From contig CAUZEO010000013.1 of assembly GCA_963578625.1 (NCBI GenBank), positions 1 to 36,343 on the forward strand: a stretch of DNA of 36,343 bases, given 5' to 3'. The position numbers and the translations under genes are program-made. The notes beneath the pieces were generated by a model, which saw nothing but the letters and a program-made list of their open reading frames with translations, was not told the DNA's origin and made no database searches. This DNA comes from CAUZEO01 sp963578625. GTDB taxonomy: Bacteria; Verrucomicrobiota; Kiritimatiellia; SLOV01. Numbering within the stretch: position 1 is the stretch's first letter; each line of letters starts with the position of its first letter. Shown here one piece after another: positions 8,151-17,600 of the stretch.

Positions 8151-8825
8151 TTACAACACGCCGTAGGTGTTGTAGGTCTCGCGCAGCGTCTTGCCCTCCT
8201 GCAATGCCTTGCGGCTCAGCGATTCCATGCCGACTTTCTCCTGCGCCAACACCAGGACCTTTTCTTCCACCTCTTTCGGTATCACGACAATGCCATCGAA
8301 ATCGGCGAAGATCAGTTCGCCGCTGCGCACCAGCACTTCGCCGCACCGGACCGGCACATCGAAATCAACCACGCGTGCCCGCCCCATCGAATCCAACGGC
8401 CGGATGCCGGCGGAGTACACGGGAAATTCCATATCGATGATCCGGTTGCAGTCGCGGATCTGACTGTCGCAGACGCAACCCACCGCGCCGTTTTTGACTG
8501 CCACCGTGGTCATCAGTTCGCCCCAGGGCGCGTTCGTGCCGCCGTAATCCGTCGAATGCACCACCACGTCGCCGGCTTGAAGCGAGTCCATTACTTCAAT
8601 TTCCGCACCGTAGGGATCCTCTTCGACAATGTAGTCCATGTCGGTCCAGCGAATGGTCCGGGCGCGGCCGACGAAGCCGCAGTTTCGTCGATCCGGCAAC
8701 AGCGGGCGAAGCCGCTGGTGCATGGCCTGGTTCCGGTACCCTAGGCTGTCGAGCATATCGCAGACCGCGGCGACGTACAGTTGTTCCTGCATGGCAGCAA
8801 ACCGCTCTTTGTCATCGTTCGGCAT
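8151..8825 (-). CDS. RraA-like protein (4-hydroxy-4-methyl-2-oxoglutarate aldolase / oxaloacetate decarboxylase family)
   Basis: The 224-residue product matches the RraA/HMG-aldolase fold over its full length. The family motif is present as GGTNAPWGEL (95-104), then GAVGCVCDSQIRDCNRI (113-129). Arg124 and Asp125 correspond to the pyruvate- and metal-binding Arg-Asp pair of bacterial HMG aldolases. Characterised members cleave 4-carboxy or 4-methyl-4-hydroxy-2-oxoglutarates or decarboxylate oxaloacetate; others are RNase E inhibitors in enterobacteria. In PVC and Bacteroidota sugar loci, such proteins usually sit with uronate or deoxy-sugar-acid catabolism. Here it lies divergent to an HpcH/HpaI aldolase, which fits that reading. 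The precise substrate is unknown. Confidence 0.88.
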   Translation of the reverse strand: MPNDDKERFAAMQEQLYVAAVCDMLDSLGYRNQAMHQRLRPLLPDRRNCGFVGRARTIRWTDMDYIVEEDPYGAEIEVMDSLQAGDVVVHSTDYGGTNAPWGELMTTVAVKNGAVGCVCDSQIRDCNRIIDMEFPVYSAGIRPLDSMGRARVVDFDVPVRCGEVLVRSGELIFADFDGIVVIPKEVEEKVLVLAQEKVGMESLSRKALQEGKTLRETYNTYGVL

Positions 8826-9130
8826 GGTTACGTTCCTCTTGCATTTGGCTGTCCACGGTAGTCACTATGAAAGCGAAAGGCAAGAGCACGAAGCGAATCC
8901 ATGTGGCAGATCTGATCCACCGCAGGCTTCATCCTGTCGCTCAAAAAGCTCCTGGCGGTCAGGTCCCCAATCGGAGCTTGAGCTTCCAGCCCGAGAAGCG
9001 CAAGGGATGGTCATGAAGTAGCGAAAAAGTGGCGCCGGCCGGGGTACCACGTCATCACGCCCTTGTCATTTCTTCCGCCTTTCTTCAGTCTCCCCACCAT
9101 GAGAACTATTCTTCAAACAGGTCCCGAGCG
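8826..9130. other. Divergent intergenic region between RraA-like and HpcH-like genes
   Basis: These 305 bases should hold both divergent promoters. I see no clear operator. The stretch 8870-9040 reads as degenerate repeat text (CGGAGCTTGAGCTTCCAGCC, AGTAGCGAAAAAGTGGCG) and no frame has recognisable protein features. Confidence 0.3.
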
Positions 9131-9898
9131 ATGAAACCGGCAATTCAACTCAAGGAAAAACTCGCGGGCACCGACCTGGTATTAGGTGTTTTGATCACGT
9201 TCCACCTCTCGCTGGAACTGATCGAGACAGCCATGCGGGCCGGGCTCGATTACGTGATAATCGACCTGGAACATCTGGACCACGGTGAAGAGCACGTTGT
9301 TGATGCTTGTCGACTCGCGCGGTTAGCGAATTTCCCCGCACTGATTCGTCCGCCAACCACGGATACGGCGACGATCCAACGGATCATGGATTTAGGCCCC
9401 TGCGGAATGATGTTGCCGATGATCGAGTGCCCGGATCAACTCGATGCCGCTCGTGACGGAATCTACATGCCGCCGCGGGGTCAGCGTCGTCCCGGCGGCC
9501 ATGGAAATTATTGGGTGTCAGATATTCAGTATGATACATGGAAAACCGAAGTGGAGGACCATGTGATTGTGATTGCCCAGGTCGAGAGCCCACTGGGCGT
9601 CCGGAATGCCGAGGCCATAGCCCGGCACGAGATTACAACCGCTCTGGGGGTCGGACCCTACGATTTGGCCGCACGACTAGGTGTATGTTGGCAACCGGAC
9701 TCAACAGAGCATAAGGACGCGCTTTCCGCGATCCAGGAAGCAGCCAAGCTTGCCGGGAAGCCCTCGTGGACCATTGGCGACGGCCGGCTGCGCAGGGAGC
9801 AAGGTCATCGGTTTATCTGCCTCACGGAATCATCCATGCTGCTGGAGGCATCCCTTCGAAACCTGGTTCGCTCGGTTCGAGAGGACAATCCAGCGTAA
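9131..9898 (+). CDS. HpcH/HpaI-family class II aldolase (2-keto-3-deoxy-sugar acid aldolase type)
   Basis: Start at the ATG at 9131 (255 residues); the frame is open further upstream, but that part is intergenic. The TIM-barrel motifs of the family are in order: YVIIDLEHLDHG (41-52, with the catalytic DxEH His48), ALIRPP (Arg73, pyruvate binding), CGMMLPMIE (91-99), IAQVESPLGVRNAEAIA (148-164, metal-ligand Glu152) and LGVGPYDLAARLG (172-184, metal-ligand Asp178). The family reversibly cleaves 2-keto-3-deoxy acids to pyruvate and an aldehyde with a divalent metal. The GH28-like gene begins three bases after the stop, so the two are almost certainly co-transcribed, pointing to breakdown of an acidic sugar released by that glycosidase. 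The aldehyde product cannot be predicted. Confidence 0.92.
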   Translation: MKPAIQLKEKLAGTDLVLGVLITFHLSLELIETAMRAGLDYVIIDLEHLDHGEEHVVDACRLARLANFPALIRPPTTDTATIQRIMDLGPCGMMLPMIECPDQLDAARDGIYMPPRGQRRPGGHGNYWVSDIQYDTWKTEVEDHVIVIAQVESPLGVRNAEAIARHEITTALGVGPYDLAARLGVCWQPDSTEHKDALSAIQEAAKLAGKPSWTIGDGRLRREQGHRFICLTESSMLLEASLRNLVRSVREDNPA

Positions 9899-9900
9899 GG

Positions 9901-11295
9901 ATGCCTGGGGTGGCGGACCTCAAGAATATGACCTCCCACGAAGCAGTTCATCCTAATGGAGTTTTTCCGGTCACCGCGTACGCCGCGGTGGGCGACGGCA
10001 GCCACGATGATTCCGCGGCGCTGCAGCGGGCGATCGATGCATGCGCCGATGCCGGCGGTGGACGGGTCCTGGTTCCGACGGGCGTCTACCGCACGGGGAC
10101 CCTCTATCTGCGCGACCACGTGGAATTGCATCTCGGCGCCGGCGCTACGCTCCGCGGCAGTCCGGACCGGGCCGACTACAATGCCGATGACGAGTTCCCG
10201 GAAAACGATGTATTCGAATCGGAACAGGTCACCGGCGCGCACCTGATCATCGGCCACCGGGTCCGTGACGTATCCATCACCGGATGCGGAACCATCGACG
10301 GGAATTCGCCCGCCTTTTTCGACGAACTGGAGTCGAGCGCGCTGCCGGACACCTACCGGGCTCCCCGGCGCATGTTCCCAGTCAAGGACTGGCGTCCCGG
10401 ACAGATGATCTGGTTTTGCCGCTGTCGTGATGTCGCGATTCGAGACGTCACCCTGCGCGATGCGACCTACTGGACCGTTTTGCTGCTGGGCTGCGAAGAC
10501 GTGCAGGTCCGCGGCTTGACAATCAACAACCCGCCGCAGACCCCCAACGGCGACGGAATCGGAATCGACTGCTGCCGCAATGTCATCGTCAGTGACTGCA
10601 ACATCATTACCGGCGACGACTGCATCACGCTGCGCGCCAACATCCGGGTGCTGGGTGAAGCGATCCCGTGCACGAACGTGGTGATTTCCAACTGCATCCT
10701 GAGCACGCCGGCCAATTGCATCCGCGTCGGCGTTGGCGACGGGGAGATTCGCGATTGTCTCTTCAACAACCTCGTGCTTGCGGACTCACGGGTCGGGATC
10801 AACATGGTGTCGCGGTTTCCCGGGCCTTGGTCGCGGGGCGCGTTGATCGAAAACATCACCTTCAGCAACCTCTCCATCGATGCGATCCTGGCACTGCAGG
10901 CACTGCACGGCGCCGATACGCAACCCGGCGGCGGATTCCGGCACATCCGCTTCAACAACGTCCGGGCACGGGTCACTGCCGGCGCGTATGTCGGCGGCAA
11001 TGCGGACAATTTTGCCGAAGACTTCAGCTTCCGAGACTGGGATCTCCACGTCCATGACGAAACCGTTGCGCCGGAATTCGTGGATCGCGTGCGTTTCCCC
11101 GATCCCATCGAAGGGTGCGACGGGGAGGACGGCAAACGGTCCTTGCCCGCCGCGCTGTACGCCCGGCATGTCGACGGCCTGCAGGCGCGGAACGTACGGG
11201 TCCATTGGGACGAACCCCTGCAACGATCCTGGCGGAACGCCCTGTGGTTTGAAGATTGCCGAAACGTCGAGGGGTCGAATATGATGCCGCGATGA
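9901..11295 (+). CDS. GH28-like right-handed beta-helix protein (polygalacturonase family, non-canonical)
   Basis: The start at 9901 gives 464 residues; ATG at 9928 is an alternative, and the frame runs open into the upstream gene. The N-terminus has the pectate-lyase-superfamily opening VTAYAAVGDGSHDDSAALQRAIDACADAGGG. The polygalacturonase-type core follows: NGDGIGIDCCRNVIVSDCNIITGDDCITLRA (about 215-245) carries the first Asp and the Asp-Asp pair. The canonical GHG is replaced by NCIRVGVGDGEIRDC and the RIK by SRVGINMV. This pattern is seen in distant GH28 members that act on other uronates or rhamnose linkages. No signal peptide is seen, so a cytoplasmic role on short oligosaccharides is possible. 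It is coupled to the HpcH-like aldolase upstream. Confidence 0.85.
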   Translation: MPGVADLKNMTSHEAVHPNGVFPVTAYAAVGDGSHDDSAALQRAIDACADAGGGRVLVPTGVYRTGTLYLRDHVELHLGAGATLRGSPDRADYNADDEFPENDVFESEQVTGAHLIIGHRVRDVSITGCGTIDGNSPAFFDELESSALPDTYRAPRRMFPVKDWRPGQMIWFCRCRDVAIRDVTLRDATYWTVLLLGCEDVQVRGLTINNPPQTPNGDGIGIDCCRNVIVSDCNIITGDDCITLRANIRVLGEAIPCTNVVISNCILSTPANCIRVGVGDGEIRDCLFNNLVLADSRVGINMVSRFPGPWSRGALIENITFSNLSIDAILALQALHGADTQPGGGFRHIRFNNVRARVTAGAYVGGNADNFAEDFSFRDWDLHVHDETVAPEFVDRVRFPDPIEGCDGEDGKRSLPAALYARHVDGLQARNVRVHWDEPLQRSWRNALWFEDCRNVEGSNMMPR

Positions 11296-11309
11296 CGGGT
11301 CTAGCCCAC

Positions 11310-11380
11310 ATATTTCACACTCTTTCTACTGCGAACCCGGATGTCACGCCATGCTCTCGTTACGAAAGAGTGTGAAATAT
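11310..11380. repeat. Perfect 17-bp inverted repeat (71-base hairpin unit)
   Basis: ATATTTCACACTCTTTC at 11310-11326 is the exact reverse complement of 11364-11380, with a 37-base loop. It lies between the GH28-like stop and the GHL6-like start. As RNA it would form a very stable stem, but no T run follows, so it is not a classical terminator. It may be an intercistronic stabilising hairpin, a repressor target or a small mobile palindrome. Confidence 0.7.
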
Positions 11381-11436
11381 GCGCGCAGGTATTCCCATTG
11401 AGATGTTCAGCTGAAGTGAAAGATCAACCGACAGAC

Positions 11437-13458
11437 ATGCGCCGAATGGGCTGGCATTTTGATTTACACAGCCACAAGAACATTCGCATCAATCATGATC
11501 CGGATGTGGGGGGTATGGCACGCACGCTGCAAGAGTGCGGAGTGGAGGAGATTATTACCTTCGCAAAGGGACACGATGGATTTGCCTGCTACCCGACGCG
11601 GGTAGGAACCGTGCATCCGCGGATGAAGGGCGATGCATTCGGCGACACCGTTGCGGCGTGCAAGGCGGAGGGCATTCGCGTTCTGGCGTATATCAGCTTC
11701 GGGGTCGACGGGGAGGCCGGACGGCGGCATGCCGATTGGGTACAAATGGGTGCGCCGGGTGTCCCGGACTTCTTCTCTGAAGATTGGTTCGTCAATGTCT
11801 GCCCCTTCACGCCCTATCTCGATGCCCTTGTGCTTCCCATGATAGCGGAGATCGTGGACGACTATCCGGTCGATGGATTCTTCTTCGATACCATGGGCGC
11901 CATGCGTGTGTGTCATTGTGCAACCTGTCGTGCTGAATTCCTGGATACCCATGGATTGCCTGTTCCCGACAAACCCGAAGACAAGCAATGGGGAACGTAC
12001 GGACAATTCCGCCGCCTACGCGGATGGAAGATGATCCAGGGTGTCTGCCGGTTCATTGAAGATCGGAAGCCCGGGCTGAAAATCGGATTCAACCAGATCG
12101 GAACGCCGGGATTTCCCGAACCCGCGCCCCAGGGCCTGACTTGTCTGACGCTCGATTTCACAACCTCCGGGCCGCAGTCGCTTCAGGCCTCCCTCTGCGC
12201 GGCCTTCGGCAGCACCGCCGACCGTCCCTCCGATGTGATGAATACAATCTTTAACCAGGGATGGGGCGACTGGTCGCCGCGGCCCCACCCAATCCTGGAA
12301 CAGAGCTGTGCGACGATCTGGGCGCGGAAATCGCGCCCGTACATCGGCGACCGCACGCACCCCGCCAATCGTCTGACTTCAATTTCGGTCCGTGCCATGA
12401 AAAAGATGGCGCGGATGCAGCGCGACATGGCGGCCAATTATCCCCCGGTCGAATCCGCCCTCGCTCCGGATATCCTCGTGCTGCACGGGCCGGCCACGAT
12501 GTACGGCGCGGATTTTGTCGATTTCGATCGTGGCGCAGAGGGTTTGAAACCGCTCAAGGGCTCCCATCATCTGCTCCTTGATGCGGGCGCTAACTTTTCG
12601 GTGGTTGCGGAGGCATACCTCGAGCGGCATCTGAGTAGCGTCACCGTGGTGATCATCCCCGAAATGCAGACTATCAGCGCGGAGACGAATCGGTCGCTCA
12701 TGGAGTTCGTGGACAACGGCGGCACTCTTCTGGTCGTCGGCGATCTACCGGCATGTGACGGCGCCCCCATGAACTGGACAGGCGTCAGCCACCACGGCAA
12801 ACCCTGGCAGGACCACATCTATCTGCCGGCTTTGGATGATTCAATGGGGAACGACCCCATCCTGGTGAGAGGAGATTTCCATCGGCTGAAACTCGATGAG
12901 GCAAACTCCTTCCTGCCAAGCATCGCTCCTTACGACTGCGAGCATGGGGTACGTTTTGGCCAGGGCATCGGCCCGCCATCCGATGCACCGAGTGAATGGC
13001 CGGCGCTGACCCGGTTGCCGCGTGGCGCAGGGGCAGTCTGGTATCTTGGGGCAAAGATTTTCAGCGACTATGAGGCGCATGGAAACTGGACCCAGATTGC
13101 CTGGCTTCGTGACCTCCTAGCCTTGATCCTGCCTGAACCCGTTGCCCGGGTCACGTGCGACTCCGGCGGTATCGAGATTGTCGCTCACGAAAATGCGGAG
13201 TCGACCTGGGTTTTTCTCATTCATCATGGGGGCGAGCAACTGATCGGCGAAAGAAGGTGGGCCAGGACGTTCGAGCCTATGCCGGCGCGCGCGGTCCAGG
13301 TGGCGATCCGCGACCGGCAGGGAGACCTCCCCGACACGGTTACGATGCGGGGCGAGGCGATAGCCTGGGGGGAAAAAGACGGCGCGGTCATGATTCCCAT
13401 GGTGCTGGATCGCGTCTGGTCGGTCCTGCGGGTGGATTGGTCACGAGAACTCAGGTAA
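11437..13458 (+). CDS. GHL6-like TIM-barrel glycoside hydrolase with glutamine-amidotransferase-like (trimerization) domain
   Basis: I start at the ATG at 11437 (673 residues); the frame extends to 11341, but that part falls inside the inverted repeat and has no domain. Residues 1-330 look like hypothetical glycosyl hydrolase 6: HFDLHSHKNIRINHDPDVGG, EEIITFAKGHDGFACYPTRVG, GIRVLAYISFG, NVCPFTPYLDAL, and VDGFFFDTMGAMRVCHCATC with a probable acidic catalytic Asp in FFFDTMG. Residues 345-560 match the alpha/beta trimerization domain of GH42-type beta-galactosidases (VVIIPEMQTIS, NGGTLLVVGD). A beta-rich C-terminal domain follows. No signal peptide is present. It follows the GH28-like gene and likely cleaves an oligosaccharide in the same pathway; the glycosidic bond is unknown. 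Confidence 0.8.
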   Translation: MRRMGWHFDLHSHKNIRINHDPDVGGMARTLQECGVEEIITFAKGHDGFACYPTRVGTVHPRMKGDAFGDTVAACKAEGIRVLAYISFGVDGEAGRRHADWVQMGAPGVPDFFSEDWFVNVCPFTPYLDALVLPMIAEIVDDYPVDGFFFDTMGAMRVCHCATCRAEFLDTHGLPVPDKPEDKQWGTYGQFRRLRGWKMIQGVCRFIEDRKPGLKIGFNQIGTPGFPEPAPQGLTCLTLDFTTSGPQSLQASLCAAFGSTADRPSDVMNTIFNQGWGDWSPRPHPILEQSCATIWARKSRPYIGDRTHPANRLTSISVRAMKKMARMQRDMAANYPPVESALAPDILVLHGPATMYGADFVDFDRGAEGLKPLKGSHHLLLDAGANFSVVAEAYLERHLSSVTVVIIPEMQTISAETNRSLMEFVDNGGTLLVVGDLPACDGAPMNWTGVSHHGKPWQDHIYLPALDDSMGNDPILVRGDFHRLKLDEANSFLPSIAPYDCEHGVRFGQGIGPPSDAPSEWPALTRLPRGAGAVWYLGAKIFSDYEAHGNWTQIAWLRDLLALILPEPVARVTCDSGGIEIVAHENAESTWVFLIHHGGEQLIGERRWARTFEPMPARAVQVAIRDRQGDLPDTVTMRGEAIAWGEKDGAVMIPMVLDRVWSVLRVDWSRELR

Positions 13459-13536
13459 CGCTCCCCGATCTCTGCACGCAATTCTCCCGCATTCATGGAA
13501 GTGGTAAATACGATCGGACCGATCAAGGAGCCTGTG
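13459..13536. other. Short intergenic stretch before repeat copy 1
   Basis: An ATG at 13495 opens a short frame (MEVVNTIGPIKEPVVI) that runs into the repeat and stops inside it. No ribosome site precedes it. It may be the stub of a gene cut by the repeat or chance. Confidence 0.25.
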
Positions 13537-13731
13537 GTGATTGTCGCTGACTTAAGCTGTCGCTCCGACAGGGTCCTTTCATGACCCATCCATTCTCCAT
13601 ACGGCGGGAACCGCTGTCTCCAAATTCATTTCTTCGTGCTTTTCAGGATGTTGTCTCATTTCTGGAGACGGCGATCCCCGCCGTTCCCGAGAATGAATTG
13701 ATCATGAGGAGACATAAAGTCAGTGCCACTC
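13537..13731 (+). repeat. Dispersed inverted-end element, copy 1 (long form)
   Basis: The left end reads TGTCGCTGACTTAAGCTGTC from 13542 and the right end TAAAGTCAGTGCCACTC up to about 13731, an imperfect inverted pair. Shared internal landmarks with copies 2 and 3 are GGTCCTTTCATGACCCAT, ACGGCGGGAACCG, CCCCGCCGTTCC and GAGAATGAATTGATCATGA. Like copy 3, and unlike copy 2, it contains a middle section (CTCCAAATTC, TTCGTGCTTTTC, GGATGTTG). It codes for nothing recognisable. Confidence 0.8.
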
Positions 13732-13802
13732 GGGCGTGTGGTCGTTCTTGAATTACCGTTTGAAGTTTGCAAACTCCTCGTCGCGAACTTGAAAGGGACA
13801 CT

Positions 13803-14660
13803 ATGAAAGTCACGAAGGCCATCATCACCGCGGCGGGAGCCTACCAACGGGCATTGCCCCTGCAGACTCTCGTGGGCCCGAACGGTCCACCGGCCACTTC
13901 CGCGCTGCGGTTGATCGTCGACGAGTCCATTGCCGCGGGCGCGGAGGACATTGCCGTAATCGTTCACCCCGGCGACGAAGCCAGGTACCGTGAAGCGACC
14001 GGTGACGCGGCGGATTGCATCACCTTTATTCCCCAGACCTCACCGAGGGGATACGGCCACGCAATTCTCTGCGCCCGCGATTTCGCGGACGGTGAACCGT
14101 TCCTCCATCTGGTCGGAGATCACTTGCCCATCAGCACGATCGCCACCGGATGCGCAAAACAGGTGATGCAGGTTGCGGAAGTCGAAGCTTGCCCGGTCTC
14201 GGGTGTTCATCCTACCCGCGAAAACCATCTCACCTCGTACGGAACGGTCGGTGGACGACCCGATCCCGGACATCCCGGCCGCTACCTCGTGGAGCGGGTT
14301 ATTGAAAAGCCAACCCCGACGGTGGCCGAGCAAGACCTGGTGGTTCCCGGTCTCCGCGCAGGATCTTATCTCTGCTTCTTCGGCATCCACGTACTCACCC
14401 CCTCGGTCATGGACATCCTTGAGGGCCAGCTCGCCGAGGCCGAACCGGGGACAGCCATTCAGCTCACGCCCGCCCTCGAGGAACTCCGCCGGCGGGAGCG
14501 GTACCTCGCGCTGGACATCGCGGGTCGACGATGCGACCTGGGCCAAACCTACGGGACCTTCTATGCCCAGCTCGCCCTCGTCCTCCGTGGCAAAGACCGT
14601 GATGAAGTCCTCGCTCAACTCGTCGAACTGCTGGCGACCCACACCCCGCCATCCTCGTAA
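13803..14660 (+). CDS. GalU-like sugar-phosphate nucleotidyltransferase with altered nucleotide-binding loop
   Basis: Start at the ATG at 13803, preceded by AAGGGAC at good spacing; 285 residues. The fold of UTP-glucose-1-phosphate uridylyltransferases is seen in KAIITAAG (strand 1), LRLIVDESIAAGAEDIAVIV, IPQTSPRGYGHAILCARDF (matching the Q-x-x-x-G-x-G-H-A segment) and FLHLVGDHLP, where the metal-binding Asp sits. However, the signature G-x-G-T-R-x-x-P-x-T-K is changed to GAYQRALPLQTLVGPNG, keeping only the Arg and Pro and losing the usual Lys position. Enzyme activity is therefore uncertain; a regulatory or different-nucleotide role is possible. The kinase/uridylyltransferase fusion gene begins six bases after its stop, so both are co-expressed and probably act on the same sugar phosphate. 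Confidence 0.82.
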   Translation: MKVTKAIITAAGAYQRALPLQTLVGPNGPPATSALRLIVDESIAAGAEDIAVIVHPGDEARYREATGDAADCITFIPQTSPRGYGHAILCARDFADGEPFLHLVGDHLPISTIATGCAKQVMQVAEVEACPVSGVHPTRENHLTSYGTVGGRPDPGHPGRYLVERVIEKPTPTVAEQDLVVPGLRAGSYLCFFGIHVLTPSVMDILEGQLAEAEPGTAIQLTPALEELRRRERYLALDIAGRRCDLGQTYGTFYAQLALVLRGKDRDEVLAQLVELLATHTPPSS

Positions 14661-14666
14661 GAAGTG

Positions 14667-17600
14667 ATGAGTGCCTCGCTCACAGACATCATCACTTCGA
14701 ATGACTCCGAGGTTCGAGATACTTCTCTGGACGCGGCGTGCAGGGATCAATCCGTGGACCAGCTCATGGCAAGCTGCCGTGAACTCGATCGGTTCTGGCG
14801 CGAGAGCGATAATCTCTACGAACGCGTTCGAGCGCTCTTCTTCCTGTACGCCATCCACCGGTTTCACTTGCCGGCATCCGACGGTCTGCAAATCGAGGGC
14901 CGCATCCCCTATGATGGATACCGGTTTCTACTCGCTCGCCGCTTCGAAGAGGCCGCCGATGCCTTTTTACGGGCGCAGGAGCGCGACGGACCCAACGACT
15001 CGATCTCCAGCGCACTTTCCTCCGTCTATCACCACCTCGGGTTTCAGACGCTTGCCAACCAGGTCCGCCGCAGCGTCCGGTCCGTTCCCGGCAACCAGTG
15101 GATGTTCCGGATGGGCCATCCACTCGATTACCCGCTGCAGATCCGCCACGAATTGCTCGCGGCGGACGGCCACCGGTTCCCCATCCTGCACGAGGCCACC
15201 CCAGTGCGGATGGATCTTTCGCACAGCGCGTGGAGTGATATTTTTTTTCTGGGCATGGATTTCCCCGAAGGCGCACGCGTCGTGAACGTGTCGATCAACC
15301 TCGGCTTGCGCGGGCGTGACACGCTTCCCCGTCCACCGGTGAATGCGTCCTTCCGGGTGATCGACGAGCCGGTGCTGAGGCTGGTGAGCGTCGACCTGGG
15401 CGCTTCCGCCGACATCAGCGCCCTCAGCGAAGTGTTTGATTACGCCAGGGACTACCTGGGTCTCCTTAAAGCGGCAACGATCGCCTCCGGGGTCATTCCG
15501 CCCGGATTGGAAGGCTCTGAACAAAGCCTGGCCGCCCAACTGGCCCGCCTTGTGGGAGCCGGGCGCGGAATCGAACTTGTCAGCGAGGTCAATGACATCC
15601 CCAAAGGATCACGCCTGGCGGTCTCCACCAACCTGCTCGCATCGTTGATCGCGGTCTGCATGCGCGCCACTTCGCAAACCGCTTCGCTTACCGGCCCGCT
15701 GACCGAGAGAGAACGCCGACTGGTAGCAGCCCGCGCAATCCTCGGGGAGTGGTTGGCCGGTTCGGGTGGCGGGTGGCAGGACTCCGGTGGAGTATGGCCC
15801 GGCATCAAGCTGATCCAGGGAGTTCCCGCGGCAGAACAGGATCTTGAGTTTGGAGTAAGCCGGGGATGTCTCCTTCCGCGCCACACCCTGTTCGATACCT
15901 CGCGCGCGTCGCGTGCAGTGCGTGACGATCTGCAGGCCAGTCTTGTACTGGTGCACGGCGGCATGGCCCAGGATGTGGGGCCGATCCTGGAAATGGTAAC
16001 CGAGAAATACCTGCTCCGCTCAGAGGCGGAGTTTGCCGGACGCCGCGATGCCATCGCCCTTCTCGACCGTATCATCGCCGCCCTTGCGTCCGACGACGTG
16101 CGCGCCCTGGGAAACCTCACCACGGAAAATTTTTTCGGCCCCATCCAGACCATCATCCCCTGGGCGAACAACGCCTACACCGAAACGCTCGTCGATACGG
16201 TGCGCGACGCATTCGGGGATGATTTCTGGGGATTCTGGATGCTGGGCGGCATGTCCGGCGGAGGCATGGGATTTATTTTCGACCCGAGCCGGTGCGCGGA
16301 AGCCAAGGATTTTCTCGTCCGGATTATGGCGGAGACCAAGGAGGAATTGGCGACCGCCCTGCCCTTCGCCATGGACCCGGTCGTCTACGACTTTTCCATC
16401 AATGACGTAGGCACCGACGCCCGCTTGCTGACCGGCAAAGAGGCAGTGATGACGGCCGGATATACTGCCCTGCAATCGCCACGCGATCAAACCGCCGATC
16501 CGGAAAACCACGCCCCGAGTCTGGACGAGCTGAAGAGTTCGATCGGTTTCGATGCCGGACAACAGGAATCGATTCGCGCCGAGCTGCGCGCTGGGACGAT
16601 TGGCCTTGCCCAAAACCGTCTCCCGGCGGAAACGCGCATTGAGGACGTCCGGCCGGAGGATGTCATCCGCCTTACCGACGACGGCGGCCGGTCGCGCGAG
16701 CAGGGCTTACAGGCCCTCCGGGAGGGCCGCGTCGCGGTGGTGAGTCTTGCGGCGGGAACCGGCAGCCGGTGGACCCAGGGCGCCGGCGTCGTCAAGGCTC
16801 TTCATCCGTTCTGCCGATTGACGGGACGATACCGGAGTTTCATTGAAGTTCACCTGGCCAAAAGCCGCCGCTCGGGATCGCTGGTGAAATTGGGGTTGCC
16901 TCACATTGTCACCACCAGTTACCTGACACATGATCCGATCCGGGAGACCCTTGAACGCGCCAAAAACTTCGGCTACGAAGCGTCCCTTATCTTGTCACGC
17001 GGCCACTCGGTTGGCGTCCGCATGATCCCCATGGAGGACGATCTGCGATTTCTCTGGGAGGATATGCCTCAGCAATTGCTGGACGAACAGGCGCAGAAGG
17101 TCCAGGAAAGCCTGCGCTCCGCGCTCATCGGATGGGCGCGCAACGAGAGTGAAGGGTGCGACTACACGGACAACCTGCCGGCGCAGTGTCTCCACCCGGT
17201 CGGGCACTGGTTCGAATTCAGCAACCTTCTCCGCAACGGGGTGCTCGCTCAACTGCTGGACGATCGGCCGCAACTGCAGACTCTCATGCTGCACAACATC
17301 GACACCGTGGGGGCCAACGTAGATCCGGCGTACCTTGGACTTCATCTGCGCCACGGGGCCTGCCTCACCTTCGAAGTCATAAACCGGCGGATCGAGGATA
17401 TCGGGGGCGGGCTGGCCCGGGTGAATGGACGGACCCGACTGGTGGAAGGACTCGCCATGCCGAATGAAGAAATTGAGTTCAACCTATCGTTCTATAATTC
17501 GATGACAACCTGGATCGACATCGACAACCTTCTCGGCGTGTTCGGACTGAAACGCGAAGACCTTCGAAACGAAGCGAGGGTAGAGGAGGCCGCCAGAACA

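Noticed and set aside
11341..11436. N-terminal extension of the GHL6-like protein
   Set aside because: It starts inside the 17-bp inverted repeat, has no domain, and the recognisable barrel begins after the ATG at 11437.
13765..13774. GTTTGCAAAC palindrome before the GalU-like gene
   Set aside because: Ten bases are too few to call an operator without a second copy or a regulator nearby.
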